DNA of 64,000 bases, from positions 10,747,501 to 10,811,500 of the forward strand of contig NC_135019.1 in the NCBI RefSeq assembly GCF_051020955.1. The letters are read 5' to 3'. The translations under genes were made by a program, and so were the position numbers. Shown here piece by piece: positions 32,877 through 46,165 of this stretch (position 1 is the stretch's first letter; each line of letters opens with the position of its first letter). The notes under the pieces are model-generated. The model was given only the letters and a program-made list of their open reading frames with translations. It was not told the DNA's origin and searched no databases. The DNA comes from Megalopta genalis. Its lineage: Eukaryota > Arthropoda > Insecta > Hymenoptera > Halictidae.

Positions 32877-35800
32877 TTGCGCTAGTAAAAGAGCAGGAGG
32901 AAGCCGCGGAAAGGTGAAACGAGGCGAAAGCTCGAAAGTCTCCGGGTCCAGGCGTTTCCCGTCGGTCGCTAATAACTGTAACGACCTCTGGAACATAACG
33001 AACCGGCTTTAAGGAGAGCGCAGGAGCCGCGAGGGGGTTGGAAGCTGGTCGGCAGGGGGTTGGAAGAGGGGTTGAGAGGGGGTTGCACGTGCCCCAGGAC
33101 AACATTCCGAGCCGCGGCCGCGTGCGCCTTTTACCAGGTTCTTTTTTCCTTCCTTGTACTACCTTCTATGCAGCCTCCCGGGGCTATGGAAGCGGGACTG
33201 GGACCGGGAACGCCGGGAATAATCCGGCAAATGAAAGAAACTGAATCCCTAATGTCCATTGTCGCGCGGCTAATTATTTGGGCACGTATCAGACGACGGC
33301 GAGCGAGGAATTTCCTCCTGGAAATTTCATCTGGAAAATTGTCCCGTGGGCCGAATTTTCTCTGAAATATAAATACTACCCGCATGTTTAATCCGCAGAA
33401 TGAATTTAACAATTTATGTGTAATCTCCGTTTCCGATAGCGGTGGCTGAGAGGAAAATTATCGAACGCTCAATTCACATTTAGCTATGAGAATTATCTGA
33501 GAGGCGTGAGTCGCGTCTGTGCGTATCATTTAATCGATGCAGTTCAAATTTCACGGTACGGATAGCGGAGGGTTCGTAGAAAATTCTACGTATCTCTGTA
33601 ACTGTCGCGTTTATTATATTTGTAGGCAATATTCTGGATAGGATAAATTCGATAATTTCGTTAACAGAAAGTTTAATCAACGTCCTCTTGTTAGCAGCGT
33701 TCGTTTAGAAAAGTTCATCGCTTCGTGGATCAATTAAGACTTATATTGTTTGGCTTCCGTGACCAGTGACCTTATAAATATGCTACTGAAACGAATAAAA
33801 ATGATCCTCTTCTTCCCCTCGCCGACGATCATTATTTTCCATCGGTAACAAATGCAATCGTCGATTCTCGGAATCCCGGGATAAGCGTATGATCACGGGA
33901 GGCGGGATAAAAAAGATAAAAACTTCGATTGAACTGTTGGTCGGCCGTGTGAAAGGTTAAATGTCTTGATATTAAAAAAATGTAAATCCCGGAGCCACGG
34001 AGAAAGAGAAAGTGTGGCTGACTGAAGTTCATTGCGAAATGTCATTTTATAGAAATGGGTTTTCGGAGCTAATCGTGCCAGGAAAGGTTCGAGTACACCG
34101 GGTGACCCAACAGTCGAGACGCGATCTTTAATGGCAACGAAAAACAGCCCGACCTCTCGTCCGAATATTTCATTAACTCGGAAATAACAGCGATTTTAAA
34201 TTATATTCCGACCTTCCTGCCGGCTCGTTTCTCGCGATCCAGCACGAAATCCGCGGTTTGCGTATCGAAGATCGAATGGAAAATGCAAGGAGAACGATTT
34301 CAAAAATTCATCCGGCACTAGTACTGTTGCACAGAAACTTGGCCCGCTTGTCTGTTCATGGCTGGCCGTTTCCGTTGATCGTGAACGCTGATATCCGCGT
34401 GCTCTATAAACCGTTGAATCCTTTTTCCGGAAATGCAGTTTATTATGCAAAGTTTGATCCGCCGTTCTCTCGACGCGTCTTTTAACGGCGAGTCTCGCGG
34501 CGTCTGCTCGCGGCAGAATTGCGGGGACACCCTGTACGCGGAATCGTTTGTTCAATATGCTGCTGGCGGTCCACGTTTTTCATGATGGGACGCGACCTTT
34601 ATTATTATCGGGTCGCTAGTTTCGGCGATGTTGCGTGGTGTAAATGGAAAGATAAACACAATTGGTACGGCGTTTAACGTGTTAAAGGCTGCGTAATCTG
34701 TTGGCCGGTCGATTCTTTCACCGTGCACACACATGCATACACAAACACAGGCACACAAACGGACAGACAGACAGATACGCGCATCTCGGAAGCACGTTTG
34801 AACATGGATAAAAACGAGCCCACGGAATTCAGTCTTGCTCAAAAGCCCGCCGTTCCCGGGCAAGAAAGAAATGCCAAATTCCCATGCAAATTAGTCAAAA
34901 TTCTATTTCACGGGAAATTATTCAGTAGCGTAAATGCACGGAGATCCGGGCATGTGCTCGCGAAAATAGAATCCCACCCTCGACTCTTGTCGCAAATATA
35001 AATTTGCATAAAGTCTCGCAGTCCGCTAACGAGCGCGTATCATTAAAATCGCGCGGCAGCATTTGTCGCTTTCGCAGCGAATTATTGGATTTTATTTGGC
35101 CGCGAATGCTTTAATTCGGTCGGGAGCGAACGAAATCCGGATAAACGGACGTTCCGTTGTTGTCGCGGGGAAACATCCACGGCGCGAAGGCGTCGCGGAT
35201 TGCAAGTTTCGGCCGTTAAACGTTATTTTTCCTGAAAATACGGGAGTGTCTTGATAGGGACGCGCGAGGCAAAGCAGTATTCCAATTTAAAAGGGAGCAT
35301 GTAGGTCGACTCGGGCTCTCTCCATTCAGGACCTAGAATCGCGACGCAACCCTCGCGTACCGCCGCGTTTTCTTCGATCCGGGAATACGTCGCGCCGAGT
35401 AAGGGATCGCCGGGCATCTTTGAAATTGGGAGAAGCAAGATGCAATTCACGACGGCATCTAATAACCTCTGAGGCCGATCCTCGAAACACGTCGGACTCT
35501 TTCCGGATCCGCGCGGTCCCACCCTTCTTCACCCTTCGAGTACGCAGCAAAACGCTACGCGGAGTACGCGGTGTCGGTTATGTATCGCTCATTCATGATC
35601 CGGCAAGGTAGAAACTGCTTCGCCATTTCCGTGGATATTTTCGGTTTCGAGAAATACCGAATGCAGGCGAACTTTTTCCGTAACGAACCAGATCCTTCGA
35701 CAGGTAATTCGATTTTTTTTTTTTTCGTGGAAAATTGAAACGACGATTCTTAATATGTCGGGTAAATGTACGTCATGTCTCTGGCAACTCGGAAATCTCG

Positions 35801-37230
35801 TCCGAGACTGCGTCTTTATCGGTAAAGAGATTTAATTACACGTAGAACGAAATTACGATACCGAGGAAACTAATACACGGAAAAATAGCGCTAATTACGA
35901 CGGTTGAACGCGTTCGTTGCCAAGAAACTTGAGCGAAAGCCTCGCGCCGAATGCCAAGAGTTTGTTCAAGGAAAGCGGCAAAAGCCCTCTTCCAACTAAA
36001 CATTTATTTACAGTGGTATTCGAAACGAAGTAATTGCTGTACTTTCATAATTTACAAAAGGACGGGCCACGTAATCGACGCCGTTGCCACGAGATAATAT
36101 CTCGTGGTCGATAGCGAACGTGCTAGAAGCAGGATCGCGTGGAAATGACTTATTCGGTGCTCTCGGTAAAACATTTGCGACGATACAACGGGATTATCGT
36201 CTTGGAAGTATAACGGGGGAAAATTCCGATTAGAATTTGCTTAGGACCATTACCGCGGCGCTTTATCCGAACTCGTTGATCTTCTTATTGCACCCAATTA
36301 ACCCCTGCGTGGGCGATCGCGGGTATCCGGGCGCCCATTTACCGCGCTTCCTTCGACGCGTCTAATGTTCTGTCATTAAACGAATTTTATCGCGGCGCTG
36401 CACACGTTGATCCGCCGTTACGATTCATTTTTCAAATAGAAGATCGCGCGAAACGAACCTTCGGGATTCGCGAGCTTGCTCAGTCGGAAATTAGCTCTAA
36501 CGAAGAGTCAACGTCGGCCACGAAGAAAGAGCTCGCCCGTTCTTCGTTTCTGCCACTCGATTCGTCGCACGGTCCCAAACCGTCGGGAACAGCGAAGGAT
36601 CGTCGAAGGATCGAGAAATAAATAAAAAGAACGGAATCGCCACGAGGGACGGGGTTAACCTAATTCAGCCGAGACACGATAAACCAGCAGAAAAATGAAT
36701 TTCCAGATCCGGTGGTAGTAGCAATAGCCTCGCGAGCGTCGGAACATGTGGGTGGCGCGAAGTGTCCCCGAAGGGTTCAACTGCCGTGGCTCGCGTTGAT
36801 GGTCGCGCGTCGCGCGAACCCCCGATGGTCCATGGCCAGTCTCCGTTCGGCGTGTGATCGGATGATCCCGATCACCCGGTATATGTCGGATTCGTAACGT
36901 CGAGTCGTAGAGTCGACTCTGCGATATCGAGCGGGAGGCCCGGCGAGGGTTGCGCAGCCGCGCGCACTCTCACTCACACAGGCCGAGGCTCTCCAGGAAG
37001 CGTGCACGGACTGGCGGTCGTCGGAGAGGTGTGCAGGCCTACCACCTCTACGGACTACCACCACCAGGTGTCCAGGTGGCGAAGGGTGGGGCAGAATTTC
37101 GAGCGGGACGAAGAGGAAAGTAGGCGGCGTGGAGCGAAACGGGAGATAGCGGAGGGTGGCTCCTCATGGTCGGTGGGGCTGAAAGGGGTCAGGGTGGCGG
37201 AGGAACGAGCGCGGAGGGTTGTGTGCGTGA
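32877..37230. other. Region upstream of the exchanger gene, no gene recognised
   Basis: Mixed sequence with GGGGTTG-type runs at 33,034-33,085, a CACA/ACAGACAG run at 34,724-34,776 and a 13-T run at about 35,713. A fragment GGGGACACCCTGTAC at 34,523 resembles the end of the CAAGGTGTCCC element. 36,700-37,200 is CpG-rich and may belong to the promoter region of the exchanger gene; no TATA box or start site can be assigned from the sequence. Confidence 0.4.
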
Positions 37231-37231
37231 A

Positions 37232-37276
<45 letters not shown>

Positions 37277-37299
37277 GAGAGAGAGAGAGAGAGAGAGAA
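37231..37299. repeat. (GA)n microsatellite
   Basis: About 30 GA dinucleotides with a few interruptions (CAGAG, GTGAG), upstream of the exchanger gene. Confidence 0.95.
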
Positions 37300-37520
37300 A
37301 GCAGCCACTGGAGAAAGAGATCGTCGAGCAGCTAGAAAGAGAGGAGGCCCGGTTTTAGGGGTCGAAGAGCGCGGGGCCGGGCGGTGTTGTCGAAGAAGAG
37401 GGATAAGCCGCGGGGGAGGGAGCGAGAGGGTTTCGGTCAGGGTGTGGAGCACGCGGGGTTCAAAGCGAGAGGGCGACAGTGACGCGATCCTGTCGTGGTT
37501 CTGCTCGGGGGTGTAAGAAA

Positions 37521-37566
37521 GACGACGAAGTCGACGACTACGACGACGACGACGACGACGACGACG
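37521..37566. repeat. (GAC)n trinucleotide run
   Basis: CGACGACTACGACGAC followed by a pure run of about nine GAC units. Confidence 0.93.
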
Positions 37567-38047
37567 CTGCTCGGTAGAGCGAGAGGCGAGAGGGTGGCCA
37601 CGCGAGCGAGAGGAACGGAGCGTATAGCGTGGAGCCTCGAGCAGGAGGAAGAGGACGAGGTAGAGAAGAAGCAGGAGGAGCAGGACAGAGGACACCCAAT
37701 GTCGGTGAAGGAAACGGAAGAAGCTGATGCGAGGAACAAACGTCGGAGGGAAGGAGGAATCGAAAAGAGAGGGTGCGCGTGTCACCGCGTGGAACGAAAG
37801 AGATCAGCCGAGAGGGGCGAGAGGGCGGCCGAATGGCGGGGGGAGGAGGGAGGAGGAGGAGGAGGACAGGGGAGACGGTGAGGAGGCGTGGAGGGCGGTG
37901 GGAGAGGGGCCCTCGGGAGGGAGGAACGTAACGGACGGAACAGGGTTGTTCCAGTGTGCAGCGGGCGGGCATCGCGGCGGGGGCGCCGTTCTGCTGCTCC
38001 TGTATATCCATCCAGGGTTATATGCACCATCCACCGCATCCTAGCGA

Positions 38048-38105
38048 CCACGACGGCGACGACGAGGACGAAGACGAAGACGAGGACGAGGACGAAGACG
38101 GGGAC
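38048..38105. repeat. (GACGAG)n-type repeat
   Basis: Imperfect hexamer run GACGAGGACGAAGACGAA within the leader region. Confidence 0.9.
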
Positions 38106-38417
38106 AAGGACTGTGAACGACGCCGCCGTGAAGCAGGAGACGCGGCGGAAAACGGAGGATCTGCTGCCGCGAACAGTGTGAAACACGAGCGACAGGCTTC
38201 TCTGTCCAGGACGGTGTTACGACGGAACGTTAGCGATCGTCGGGAGACAGGGACCGTGGTTGCGCGGCAGGAACGTAGTCGCTAGTCCAGTTTCTGTTCT
38301 CCGGTGTGTCGTTCGAACGAACAGTGAGTCACTGTCAGTGACATTGTTTCTGGAAGTGACATCGAAGGGACACAGAGACTGCGCGAGGACAACGTTCGAG
38401 GACGACGTAGCGAGGAA

Positions 38418-38434
38418 GATAGATAGATAGATAG

Positions 38435-38468
<34 letters not shown>
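38418..38468. repeat. (GATA)n and (GA)n compound microsatellite
   Basis: About four GATA units followed by about 15 GA units, then GGGGGAGG. Confidence 0.94.
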
Positions 38469-38471
<3 letters not shown>

Positions 38472-38835
38472 GAGGTAGAGAGAGAGGTAGAGAGACGGAG
38501 GACTCTAGGTTTACGAGGAGAGCAAGGTTGTGGCAAAGGTAAGAGGCAGAGATAGAGGAAGAGGAAGAGGAAGAGGAAAAAGAAGAAGAGTTAGAATCGT
38601 GGAGAGAAGTGGAGTCGTTGAAAGTGTGTCGGGTCGGGATAGAAGTGTTCGCGATAATAGGGGGCGGGGGGGAAAGAAAAGCGGTGAAAGGTAGGTCCAC
38701 TCGTCGGAGGGAACCATCGAAGGTGGAGGAGCATGCGAGAGCAGCTCCTCGGTGTTCCAACATGACCCAGCCTTAGTAGGGTACCTCTGCTGGCGTACAC
38801 CCTCCGCGCCGCGACACGATACGACACGCAGAAGG

Positions 38836-39057
38836 AGGTGGTGGAGGAGGCGGAGGTGGTGGTGGTGGTGGAGAAAAAGGAGGAGACGGCGACGGAGGCC
38901 AGAGAGGAAGAGGAGGAGGAGGAGGAGGAGGAGGTGGAGGAGGAGGTGGAGGAGGAGGAGGCGGTGGAGTCGGTGGAGGAGGAGGCGGCGGGGGTGGAAG
39001 AGGTGGAGGCGGACGGAGAAGAAGAAGACGAGGAAGGAGAAGGAGGAGGAGGAGGAC
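38836..39057. repeat. GGA/GAG purine tract
   Basis: About 220 bp of nearly pure purine on the plus strand, made of GGA/GAG/GTGGAGGAGG units. It ends 85 bp before the chosen start codon. Confidence 0.92.
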
Positions 39058-39141
39058 GGAGGACTCGCTAACGACGGCGAACGTCCTCGAGGGTGCGATA
39101 CACCAGCACCAGCACCAGCAACACCACCGACGACGGCAACG

Positions 39142-40041
39142 ATGATCGTGGCCGGCCGCGGCGGCGAACGGGGTACATGCTGGAGGAGGAGGAGGCGGCT
39201 GGTGGCCGCGGGACTGGTCTCGGCCCTGCTGGCCCTGGCGATGGGCCCAGCCGCCTCGATGGGGCACAGGCCGGCGCCGAACAACCCCATCGTTCTGCAG
39301 ACGATCACCAGCTCGACAGCTACGCCCTGGACGGTCTATTCGGTGAACGGGTCCGTTCTGTTGAACAATGAGCTGGAACCTGGGGATATCGGGTACAACG
39401 CTACCATCCACCACCATCATCACAAGAAGGTCGGCGGCAACATGACCGAGGAGAAGGCGCCGCTCTTCCCGGTGGATCTGTTCTCGATCCAGGAGCGGCG
39501 CCAGGGCGCCGTGATCCTCCACGTAATCGGCGTGGTCTACATGTTCGTCGCGCTGGCGATCGTCTGCGACGAGTTCTTCGTCCCTTCGTTGGACGTGATC
39601 ATCGAGAAGCTGGAGATCGCCGACGACGTGGCCGGCGCCACATTCATGGCGGCCGGCGGCTCGGCCCCGGAACTCTTCACATCGATAATCGGCGTGTTCG
39701 TGTCGTTCGACGACGTCGGTATCGGCACCATCGTCGGTTCCGCCGTCTTCAATATCCTGTTCGTGATCGGGATGTGCGCCATATTCTCGCGTACCGTACT
39801 TTCCCTCACATGGTGGCCCCTGTTCCGCGACTGCACCTTTTACAGCGCCAGCCTGCTCACCCTGATCTACTTCTTCAGCGATAATTATATTCACTGGTAC
39901 GAAGCGCTCGTGCTCTTCGGGTTCTATTTGGCGTACGTGAGCTTCATGAAGTGGAACCAGCCGATGGAGAAGCTGGCCAAGAGATTGATTTACAGAAACA
40001 AGGTGACCCGGGTCAGGTCCACCGATCAGCTGATGCCCTCG
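39142..40041 (+). CDS. Nckx30C: Potassium-dependent Na+/Ca2+ exchanger (NCKX), first coding exon
   Basis: Partial: codons 1-300, ending at a GTAAGT donor (40,042) in phase 0. NCKX proteins export Ca2+ plus K+ in exchange for Na+ across the plasma membrane. The start was chosen at the ATG with A at -3, followed by an Arg run and a hydrophobic signal peptide (about 20-39); the frame stays open upstream only through the GGA-rich leader. The extracellular loop has N-glycosylation sites N69, N86 and N100 and five histidines (90-94). A membrane segment (about 122-143) leads into alpha repeat 1, with GGSAPELFTS (172-181) and GTIVGSAVFN (195-204), the ion-binding core. Two further membrane segments follow (about 232-268), then the cytoplasmic loop beginning VTRVRSTDQLMP. 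That loop sequence and the alpha repeat favour the Nckx30C branch. The second alpha repeat must lie beyond the window or in exons I could not see. Confidence 0.93.
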
Positions 40042-42600
40042 GTAAGTCGCACCCTCCGTTTACCGATACGCTACATTCGCACCCCCGCACGCACACCATA
40101 TTACACGCTCCTCCCGATCATAACATCGTCCCCACGACGAAGACGGGGAACCTGCTGCCCGCCTTTCCGTATCGCCGAGATGAAACGCGAAAACACGATC
40201 CCACGAAAACCTCGAACGAGAATCTACGTTGCGGTTATACGATGAATGCAGCGTGGTCCTTTAGTCGAGGTTTCCATTCAATCTTCTACTCCTCCGCGCG
40301 TCGTTCTACGGAACACGGTCGTGTTTACGCTATTCATTCTGTCGAGAAGCAGAAAAGGAAGTTCTTGTTACTCGTGGAACGGCCCAACGGCACCGCCACC
40401 GCGTACTTCCTTCGCGACAATTTCGATCGAACGTGCCGAACATCGATGCAGACTAGACCTTGTCGAGGAAACTGTATGCTTGGTTCGGACGTGTTTATGA
40501 TTTGGTATTGGCACAGTATGCGGATCTGTAATAATTATGCGCTCGGCGCGGAGTCGTAAATCACTCTATTATCTGCTATCGCAGTTTTTGCTCGATGGTA
40601 GCAACGGGGTTATCCGTTTCCGAGAGTACGAAGTTCGTCCAGTGACATCGTGTCACAATCTAGAAAAGATGTCAATGTCACTACCAGTAGAAATACGTTG
40701 CAGTTTGTAGGACAGCGGGTACAAAGTCGTTCATTCTTGATAAACCGTCTGCATATTCGATGGATCTGCTGTGTATGCAGGATTTTTTCTTTTTCTTTTT
40801 TTGAAAACTCGTACAATTTAATGTTTGATGAATTTTAACGGACTTCTAATTTTGTTTCCCGACCGAGTGGAATGCATAAGAAAGTATGCAAATTTCTGAT
40901 CGATTCCAACCCTTTCGAACCGGCGAATTAAAATTTCACGAAAACAACCGTGATCCAATTTGCGGCGATAGAAAGGGGACGGGACTTGCGAAACGGCGAG
41001 ATCCACGTGATCGGCCTGTCGGAAGTAACGTTATTCGGTCGGTCGCGGGGTCACTATTCTCTCTAGATCACGATGTCACTGCCAGCCGCCGCAAGATCCA
41101 CAGTTCGCTAATAATAAATCATCGACGGATATAAAACAGCATACTTCCAGACAGCCTAGAAAGTATCGATGAAACTTTTCGAATCGAAGTTACGCGAAGC
41201 AAACTAGATCTTTCTCGATCTACAGCGGCCATCCTCGTTCGTGGATCCTCGGTAATTCTCTACAGCACGTCTACGGATCGATCGCCCTTCTTCCACGGCT
41301 TTCACGTTCGAGTTAGGGTCTACTTCATCGGTTACGTTCTCGCGAGGAGCGTCGCGTGACTTCGTCCGCTGCTCGCACGGCTGCTCGTCGACGCTCTTCC
41401 CCGTCACGTTGACGGACACACCGCGCGTTCCTTTCTCTCTTTTCCCTCTATTTTTTTGTCGTCCTTCGGTCGCGTCGGTCGACGGAGGAACAAAACGACC
41501 AACGGATCGCGGACCTCGCGACATTGGCCTATAGATCATCGACGAGCGCTCCGCTTCGTCATCGTCTCGTCGCGGTCTCCTCTTCCTCGACCCCTTTATC
41601 AACCCCTTTATCGGCCCCTTTATCAAACCCTGTTCCACCCCCGACGTTCCTCCAATTACTTTTGATCCCCGGGTGATCCGGCACAGGTGATCCTTTGTGC
41701 ACTCTGGTTAATAGAACGGAATTCGCGGACCTCGGCCATCGAACGGCTCTCTATCGCGTCTCCATCGACCTGCGATAAAAAAAGACGTTTATTTTCGAGT
41801 CGTGCTCTCTCTCCTGCCGCGTCGTCGGTCCGCGATGCTCGTCGTCGGGTAGACACACCGGGACCCGTATTATTTTCCCGAACGCTTCGCAAAGTGACAA
41901 TTAACCACGAAGTTCCGCAGAGTCTGCTCGAAGAAGCGCGAGCGCATAGTTGCTCGAGTGACTTTGAACGTTCGAAAGACGGAATGTTACTGTTCGAGGG
42001 CAAAATTATATCTCGCGGAGAACTCGGCAAGACTATAGCTACGCTGCGGTGAAAAGATGCACAGCCGTTCTCGTTCAAAGGATTTCCGTCGGTGTTCGGG
42101 CGGACGACAATTTTCATGCTTTAATTATACCTTTAATAACTCGCTCACCAACTTGTTCGCAAGAGATCTTAATCGGGCGAAGACGTAATTCTATGATGCA
42201 TCAGACTAGTCGGGGTAGCTTCGTTTTAATTAATCATCGGACGATAATACGTCTATTCGATCGACTCGTGAAGGACAGTATAGGACATTCGTATCTATCT
42301 TCGTAAAAACGTAACGAAGTGTTAAATCTGTAACAAGCAGCTGTATATTTATATTTAACTGTTTGATATCCTGTATATCTTATCGGTTTAACGAACATAT
42401 TACTGCTGAATTGAGTTCGAAGAGTCCTGGTGTATTTCGAATTTTGTCACGTGTCATTTTGACAATCAAATTTCGTAGCGATATTCGTTCGTGTAAACTT
42501 GTAAACTGTTCGATAAACAAAATTTGTTTGCATCTCTAAATCGATGAATTTACGGATCTACGTTTGCATAAATTTTCCTAAACCTTAGCTGGTGCAGGAT
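40042..42600. other. Intronic unique sequence, CpG-rich in part
   Basis: Open frames at 41,204-41,638 and 41,656-42,117 (minus) lie in CpG-rich sequence and show no domain. A threefold CCCCTTTATCAA repeat lies at about 41,599-41,632. Confidence 0.45.
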
Positions 42601-42664
42601 ATGGTATCGAAGTTTGATCACTTATTTCGGGGACACCTTGTGCATATATATATATATATATATA

Positions 42665-43029
42665 CAAGGTGTCCCAAAAATGTCTAGCAATACGAAAGTA
42701 GGAGATTCCTGAGGTCATTTGAAGTAACTTTTTCCTTAGCGAAAATGCAATCCGCGGCTTCGTTTACGAGTTATTAGCGAAAAACAGTGACCAATCAGAG
42801 GCGAGATCATTTGGCGCGAGACGGCCGAGCCAATGAGCGGAACTGGGCTCCGTGCACTCGTTGGCTGGGCCGCCGCGCGCCAGCCGAGCTAGCCTCTTAT
42901 TGGTCAGTGTTTTTCGTTAATAACTTGTAAACGAAGCCTTGGAGACAATTTTCGCAAAGGAAAAAGTTGCTTCAAATGACCTCAGGAATCTCTCATTTCC
43001 GGATTCCGAGATATTTTCGGGATACCCTG
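42665..43029. mobile_element. Foldback element with CAAGGTGTCCC ends, copy 1
   Basis: 365 bp between TA dinucleotides. The left end is CAAGGTGTCCCAAAAATGTC and the right end pairs with it (GATATTTTCGGGATACCCTG). Arms of about 165 bp are inverted copies of each other (TCATTTGAAGTAACTTTTTC against GAAAAAGTTGCTTCAAATGA). It sits between a (TA)n run and a (GA)n run. Non-autonomous; the terminal sequence and TA target fit a Tc1/mariner-type element, which is inference. Confidence 0.85.
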
Positions 43030-43036
43030 TATATAT

Positions 43037-43040
<4 letters not shown>

Positions 43041-43096
<56 letters not shown>
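43041..43096. repeat. (GA)n microsatellite
   Basis: About 28 pure AG dinucleotides immediately after a short (TA)n run at the end of the neighbouring foldback element. Confidence 0.96.
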
Positions 43097-43100
<4 letters not shown>

Positions 43101-46100
43101 TACAAAGTAGAAGAAAAGTAAGTCTTTATGGAAAATAAAATTTTGTTGGACCGATTGCAAGACAAACGAGCTAATAATAATAATCTTCTTTTTTCCTCTA
43201 ACAATTTCGACAAGTTGAAACCGGTATACCAACATGCTCAATTCTCCTTCATCTTTTCACTGTCTTCAGATTCACCCACGCATTTTTGCGATAAACGCAA
43301 GTCCGACAACGAGCGTATAGCAAATATAGTAAAAGTGTATAGAATCGTAAAGTATAATAAATGAGCGATTTTATCGGATTAACGTGGAATGTTTTTCTTA
43401 GCGATTTCGAAAATGTCGAGCGTGTCGAGTGCATAAGAGCATCGACGGCCCAGCGGGTTTCTGACGAATATTGCAGTCGGTGTTTTCCAATCGACGCGAC
43501 GGGTCGAGTTGAGTGGAGTAATCCTTCTCGGGGCGGTGATATCAGGAGATGGCGATAGGATTTTCCGTCGGACGATGGGAAAACGGTGGGAAAACTGTGG
43601 GAAAACGGCGGTGGCGAGCCCTCCGCTCCTCTCCTCTCCTCTCCTAGCCGCTCGGCCCGACGCGGCCCGGCGTGTGCGCGCGCGCCCATCTCTGTATCGC
43701 GCGCAAGGTCGATCTTGATGAACAAATTCAAGCGAAAAATCCCGGCGCGAGACGGGAGATGGTCCAATTACCCGCGTTGCATCCAACGGCGCGCTTAATT
43801 AGTACACTTATCCGAGCGCGTAGTTCGGAATGGCTGAAACGCGCCGCGCCGGCGACGGAGTCGTCACGAAGACGGCGACCATGACTACGACGACGACGTT
43901 GCGGCGAGAAAAACGCGACGGCAACCTTGCCCGCGGTTTTCTAGGACGAGAGATTGAATCGCGTCGAGGAGGTTTTCAAGTTGATTTGAAATTTCAATAA
44001 GTCTGTTTACTTTGGCCGAAATTACGGTGCCGCGGAATGGCTCGCGATTAATGTTCGTCGAATTGGCAATTATTATTAGAGTTGATTGAATATTATTAGG
44101 CTCTATTTAAACGTTTTCAATGGCACCGTCAGTCGTTGCTTGCACTTTTCGATGCCCGCGGCGAGATTTATTATATCGCGACTCGATTGAATATCAGTTG
44201 ATTGCGTTGTTCATTCCGCTCGATTCAGAAGAACATTTTTCTGGTTTCGATGGTTGCTGGTTAAAGCAAGCGTTTACGTACGACGAACGTGAATGCTCGA
44301 TTTTATTTATTTGTTTATTTAGCATCGACGGGCCGAGCGCTCTCTACAATTTTCTCGACAAAAACTCGACGTGATAACAGTAATAATAATAATTAAATAA
44401 TTATAACGTGAAAACAATGGTTACGTTCGCTCATCTGAAAAAAGGGTTAAGAACGGAACCAAGATGTGTCAGGGCTCCCATGGAATATAATTGCAGCATA
44501 CTTTTACAAAATCCGCGGAGATGGAGTCGCAGCAGCTGCGAAAATAAATAGTAGAACAATGAGTTAATCGTGTGACAAACATTATTAATTAAACATTCTT
44601 GACATTTCAAATATTTTTTAGAGACAATTAATGTCAGCTGGAGCCTATGTTCTTATTACTAAGCTGCGGATCTCTGTGCAAAACAGAAATTTTCGAAGAC
44701 GATTCTAAGAAACAGAAACGAAATAAAAACGAATTGTTTCTTCTAATAATTTTGTTACGTTGGAAATAGCACGTCAATATTTTAATATTCTTCTCATAGC
44801 TTGGCAATTTTACATTTCAGCCACTCCTATTCGCGACAATCGCGAGAAGTTCGCAATCTGCAAATCTCTGTGCAAACACTTTTTTAAGGGATATTTTCCA
44901 CGAAAACGATAATTGAACGACTCTTTTAATTTATCGAGCAAAATACGAAGATGAAGACTAAATTGCATACGTCGCGTGCGGATGGCTCCAAAGTGATAAT
45001 TAGAAAGAACCGTTGCCGAGGAATGCGCGAAGCAAGTTGCTGCACCATAATCTCTCTGAATTGTATAATATTATTTTGATATCGGCCGCGTGTGCCTGCC
45101 GCACACATTTTCAGAAGCATTTTTCCAGGAATATGATCGGAATAACAACTTTCCTGTATATTTTTAATGCGGCCCGTCGGCCAGGGTATAAGCAGCCGAC
45201 CGACTGCCTATCTACGGACGCCCTCTCTCGCCGCCCTACTGCCACCCCCTCCGTTACCCATCGACCTTTGTCTCTACGTTTCGGGTTATCTTCCGCGTCC
45301 ATGAGCAATCGGGACACACGAAAAAAAGTGGCACAGAGGTTCGCGAACGGTCAGATTACCTCCGAGATTACAATTTCTGAAGGAACGCGGGGCTTTAAGT
45401 CGAGCTTTGTAGGTTGCTGATCGAACTGGCAGTTTAAATCGGTCTCCGACAGGGCTGTGTCGCGATGCTCGCGGGCCCCGGGATTTTTAAAACTGCGAGC
45501 TCCACTATTCCAACGCGATGAATTATTGTCAATCTGAAATACCTTCAACGGCCGCAAGTCTTTTTAAGCTACAGACACCGCGATCGATGTAGCTCCCTGT
45601 GCACTTTCGACCATTCAGGACACATTTCTGCTGTGCTTTTATTGTTAGACATTTTTTTTTTTTTAGCAATCGTCCAATTTCTGTTGCATTTTAATCGAAG
45701 GGTCTTTCATCTTTTCTCGGCGAGACTGGGAATTTTTATGCATAACTGTATTCTTCCTCGTGACAAACGCCTGCCGCGACGTGTCTCCGTTAAGGGGTCA
45801 TCGCTGACCAAAAGAAAGACGGATTAATTTATTATCTTTTACTCGTTATTTATTTCTTTGAGAAAGAAAGAAGTGCTGATGCCTGGAACAGATTTCTCCA
45901 AAATAAGATTGGCAGCCAATTCGTTGACCTAAACCTACAATAGCTTCACAATTATTGAAGTCACAAAGTTGCTTTCATTAAAAATGATCGAATATATTTG
46001 TTTATTCGGATATACGCTATTATAAAAATTGTGAACAATTTGCGTAAATTGTATCTTGTAATTCTTACGAGGCAATTTTTATTAGTCGCTTTTAGATCTC

Positions 46101-46136
46101 GGTAGGTTTAGCGTTGAACATGCTAGAGGTAACACA
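43097..46136. other. Intronic sequence, no gene seen
   Basis: Includes a threefold 11-12 bp repeat TGGGAAAACGG at 43,576-43,612, a CpG-rich block at 43,480-43,920, and ordinary AT-rich sequence from 43,980 on. No exon recognised. Confidence 0.45.
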
Positions 46137-46165
46137 TCACTCGATAAGTCTCCGGTCTTTCGACT

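Larger units (their letters stand above)
37300..39141 (+). promoter_or_regulatory. Purine-rich 5' leader / promoter region of the exchanger gene
   Basis: The plus strand is dominated by GA, GGA, GAC and GACGAG runs: (GAC)n at 37,521; (GACGAG)n at 38,048-38,105; (GATA)4 plus (GA)n at 38,418-38,468; and GGA/GAG runs at 38,836-39,057. Several ATGs precede the chosen start. A donor-like AAAGGTAAGA lies at 38,536 and another, GAAAGGTAGGT, at about 38,686, so the leader may be spliced. The transcription start cannot be fixed. Long open frames across this stretch encode Arg, Glu or Pro runs and follow from the repeats. Confidence 0.5.

Noticed and set aside
38511..39894. Long minus-strand frames of Leu, Pro or His runs opposite the exchanger gene
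   Set aside because: Complement of purine repeats and of the clearly coding exon on the plus strand.
41204..42117. Two minus-strand frames of about 150 codons in the exchanger intron
   Set aside because: Low-complexity basic peptides in CpG-rich DNA with no domain.
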